DNA from: Solirubrobacteraceae bacterium
Lineage (GTDB): Bacteria; Actinomycetota; Thermoleophilia; Solirubrobacterales; Solirubrobacteraceae
DNA: 6,187 bases
Assembly: GCA_019683665.1 (NCBI GenBank)
Contig: JADGIB010000223.1
Span: 1 to 6,187, forward strand
Reading direction: 5' to 3'
Notes under the pieces: generated by a model
Told to the model about the DNA's origin: nothing
What the model saw: only the letters and a program-made list of their open reading frames with translations
The model's database searches: none
In this document: piece by piece, positions 5,231 through 6,187 of the stretch
Layout: the number at the start of each line of letters is the position of its first letter
How positions within the stretch are numbered: position 1 is the first letter of the stretch
Made by a program: the position numbers and the translations under genes

Positions 5231-6187
5231 CGGCGGGCGGCCCGTGCCCCTCGCGGCGGAGCGTCAGCTCCTCCGGGTAGGGGCACGGGCCGCCGCGCGC
5301 CGGACAGGTCGCGCAGATCCCGGCGTGCGGGTGCGCGGCCAGCGGGTGCTCGCCGCGGGCGAGCGGGCCGGTGAGCGCGCGGACGCGCGCCTCGAGCGCC
5401 GCGACGTCGCCGGGCCCGAACGCCGCCGACGCCGGCGCGTCCGGGCGCTCCAGGAAGAGGTGGACGACCTCGACGCGCGGCGCCCCCGCGCGCAGCGCCG
5501 CGAGCGCGTAGAGGTCGCGCTGGATCGCGTAGTCGCGGGCGACGAGGGCCTCGACGTCGGCGTCGCCCGGCAGGCGGTCGGTCTTGAAGTCGACGACGAG
5601 CCAGCCCCCGTCGGGCTCGACCGCGAGCGCGTCGACGACGCCGACGAGCAGCTCCCCGTCGAGCGTGAACGCGAACTCGTGCTCGCGGCGCAGGCGCCGG
5701 GCGGCGGCCAGGCGCCGCCCCGGCTCGCTGGCCGACAGCGCGGCGACGAGCCGCGCGACGTGCTGCACGTCGGCCTCGCCGGCCCGCGCGCCCTCGCGGC
5801 GGGCGAGCGCCCGGATGCGGTCGGGGTCGGGCGGCCGGGCGGGCGCGCCGAGGTCGAGCTCCTCGAGCAGGGCGTGGACGACGACGCCGCGCACGCGGGC
5901 CGACAGGCCGCCGCGCTCGCCCGCGTCGGCCGGCTGCGCCCCGGGCGGCGCCGGGCGGTCGGGCAGCCCGAGGACGCGCTGGACGTGGAAGCGGTAGCCG
6001 CAGCGGCGGTAGAGCTCGAGCGCCGTGTAGCTGAGCGCGGCCGGAGCGGCGGGCGCGGCCGGCTCGGCGGGCGGCGCGAGCGCGGGCGGCGCGAGCGCGG
6101 GCGGCGCATCCGGGGCGGCCGCCTCGCCGGACGGGCCCGCCGCGGCGGGCGCCGGGGCGGCGAGCTCGGGGCGCAGCGCGCGCCCGA
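5223..6187 (-). CDS. AddB/RecB-type Fe-S PD-(D/E)XK nuclease, C-terminal part
   Basis: The C-terminal 320 residues of a larger protein whose start lies beyond the right edge; the frame is open to base 6187. An Ala/Pro-rich linker (about 6039-6180) leads into LSYTALELYRRCGYRF, then GVVVHALLEE (His codon 5874-5876), VGVVDAL (Asp 5631-5633), VVDFKTDRLPG (Asp 5589-5591, Lys 5583-5585) and YAIQRDLYAL (Gln 5520-5522, Tyr 5508-5510). These are the motifs of the RecB/AddB nuclease fold that trims DNA double-strand ends. One Cys at 6000-6002 and three at 5313, 5304 and 5283 (C-x2-C-x6-C) match the Fe-S staple of AddB-type nucleases. The missing N-terminus would be expected to carry UvrD/AddA- or AddB-like helicase domains. 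The GTG at 5894 is internal: conserved nuclease sequence, including the first Cys, lies upstream of it. It overlaps the small membrane gene by 8 bases. Confidence 0.88.
   Translation of the reverse strand, partial: GRALRPELAAPAPAAAGPSGEAAAPDAPPALAPPALAPPAEPAAPAAPAALSYTALELYRRCGYRFHVQRVLGLPDRPAPPGAQPADAGERGGLSARVRGVVVHALLEELDLGAPARPPDPDRIRALARREGARAGEADVQHVARLVAALSASEPGRRLAAARRLRREHEFAFTLDGELLVGVVDALAVEPDGGWLVVDFKTDRLPGDADVEALVARDYAIQRDLYALAALRAGAPRVEVVHLFLERPDAPASAAFGPGDVAALEARVRALTGPLARGEHPLAAHPHAGICATCPARGGPCPYPEELTLRREGHGPPAVT
5236..5294. terminator. 15-bp perfect inverted repeat, possible terminator of the small membrane gene
   Basis: GGCGGCCCGTGCCCC (5236-5250) is exactly complementary to GGGGCACGGGCCGCC (5280-5294). 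Inside the 29-nt loop is another perfect stem, GGAGC-GTCA-GCTCC (5258-5271). It begins 5 bases after the stop of the 53-residue protein and lies wholly within the coding 3' end of the opposite-strand nuclease gene, spanning its last Cys codon. There is no T-run. Length and perfect pairing make chance unlikely even at this GC content. Confidence 0.6.
6069..6107. repeat. 15-bp tandem repeat encoding an Ala/Pro/Leu linker
   Basis: GGGCGGCGCGAGCGC is present twice without change (6069-6083, 6084-6098) and then as a 9-base partial copy (6099-6107). In the nuclease frame it encodes repeated APPAL units, part of a long Ala/Pro linker ahead of the nuclease domain. The length is likely to vary between strains. 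Confidence 0.8.

Noticed and set aside
5223..5894. GTG at 5894 as the true start of a short stand-alone nuclease
   Set aside because: Conserved nuclease-family sequence (LSYTALELYRRCGYRF) with the first Fe-S cysteine lies in frame upstream, and the frame stays open to the window edge.
5264..6109. Minus-strand 281-codon frame over the nuclease gene
   Set aside because: Ser/Arg-rich shadow; the neighbouring frame carries all nuclease motifs and the four cysteines.

Overview
The window is very GC-rich, and nearly every codon in its real genes ends in G or C. Its gene content (a bacterial Ku, a poxvirus-type topoisomerase IB, a DUF6766 membrane protein and an Fe-S AddB/RecB-type nuclease) points to a high-GC actinobacterium. 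The overall style resembles Thermoleophilia/Solirubrobacterales, but this lineage is inferred from gene content and composition, not demonstrated.

Layout. (1) 1-86: a short non-coding stretch with a 13-bp imperfect inverted repeat, downstream of the leftmost gene. (2) 87-2706, minus strand: a DJ-1/PfpI-family protein, then Ku, then topoisomerase IB, probably transcribed in that order. (3) 2707-2793: a divergent intergenic region with a candidate SigB-type promoter facing the PfpI gene. (4) 2794-3303, plus strand: a ferritin-like di-iron protein. Its stop codon overlaps that of the next convergent gene in a shared CTAG. (5) 3300-4934, minus strand: a tightly packed cluster in the order HAD phosphatase, proline-rich acidic small ORF, 27-residue single-pass membrane peptide, DUF6766 four-helix membrane protein with two gapless internal repeats. 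(6) 4935-5068: a divergent intergenic region rich in inverted repeats. (7) 5069-5230, plus strand: a 53-residue two-helix membrane protein with a strong Shine-Dalgarno. (8) 5223-6187, minus strand: the C-terminal 320 residues of an AddB/RecB-type PD-(D/E)XK nuclease with a four-cysteine Fe-S signature. Its N-terminus lies beyond the right edge. No stretch longer than 134 bases lacks a gene.

How the genes fit together. The left half reads as genome and protein protection: Ku for non-homologous end joining, topoisomerase IB for relaxing DNA, a DJ-1/PfpI protein for damage by reactive carbonyls or oxidants, and a ferritin-like protein for iron. The right edge adds a double-strand-break end-processing nuclease. 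Promoter-like elements upstream of pfpI and ku resemble the GTTT-N15-GGGTAT pattern of SigB/SigF general-stress sigma factors, which would suit such a set. I see no CRISPR array, tRNA, rRNA, transposase or phage gene, and no clear sign of a wholly new system. The least understood parts are the HAD/proline-rich/mini-membrane/DUF6766 cluster, the 53-residue membrane protein, and the long inverted repeat hidden in the 3' end of the nuclease gene.
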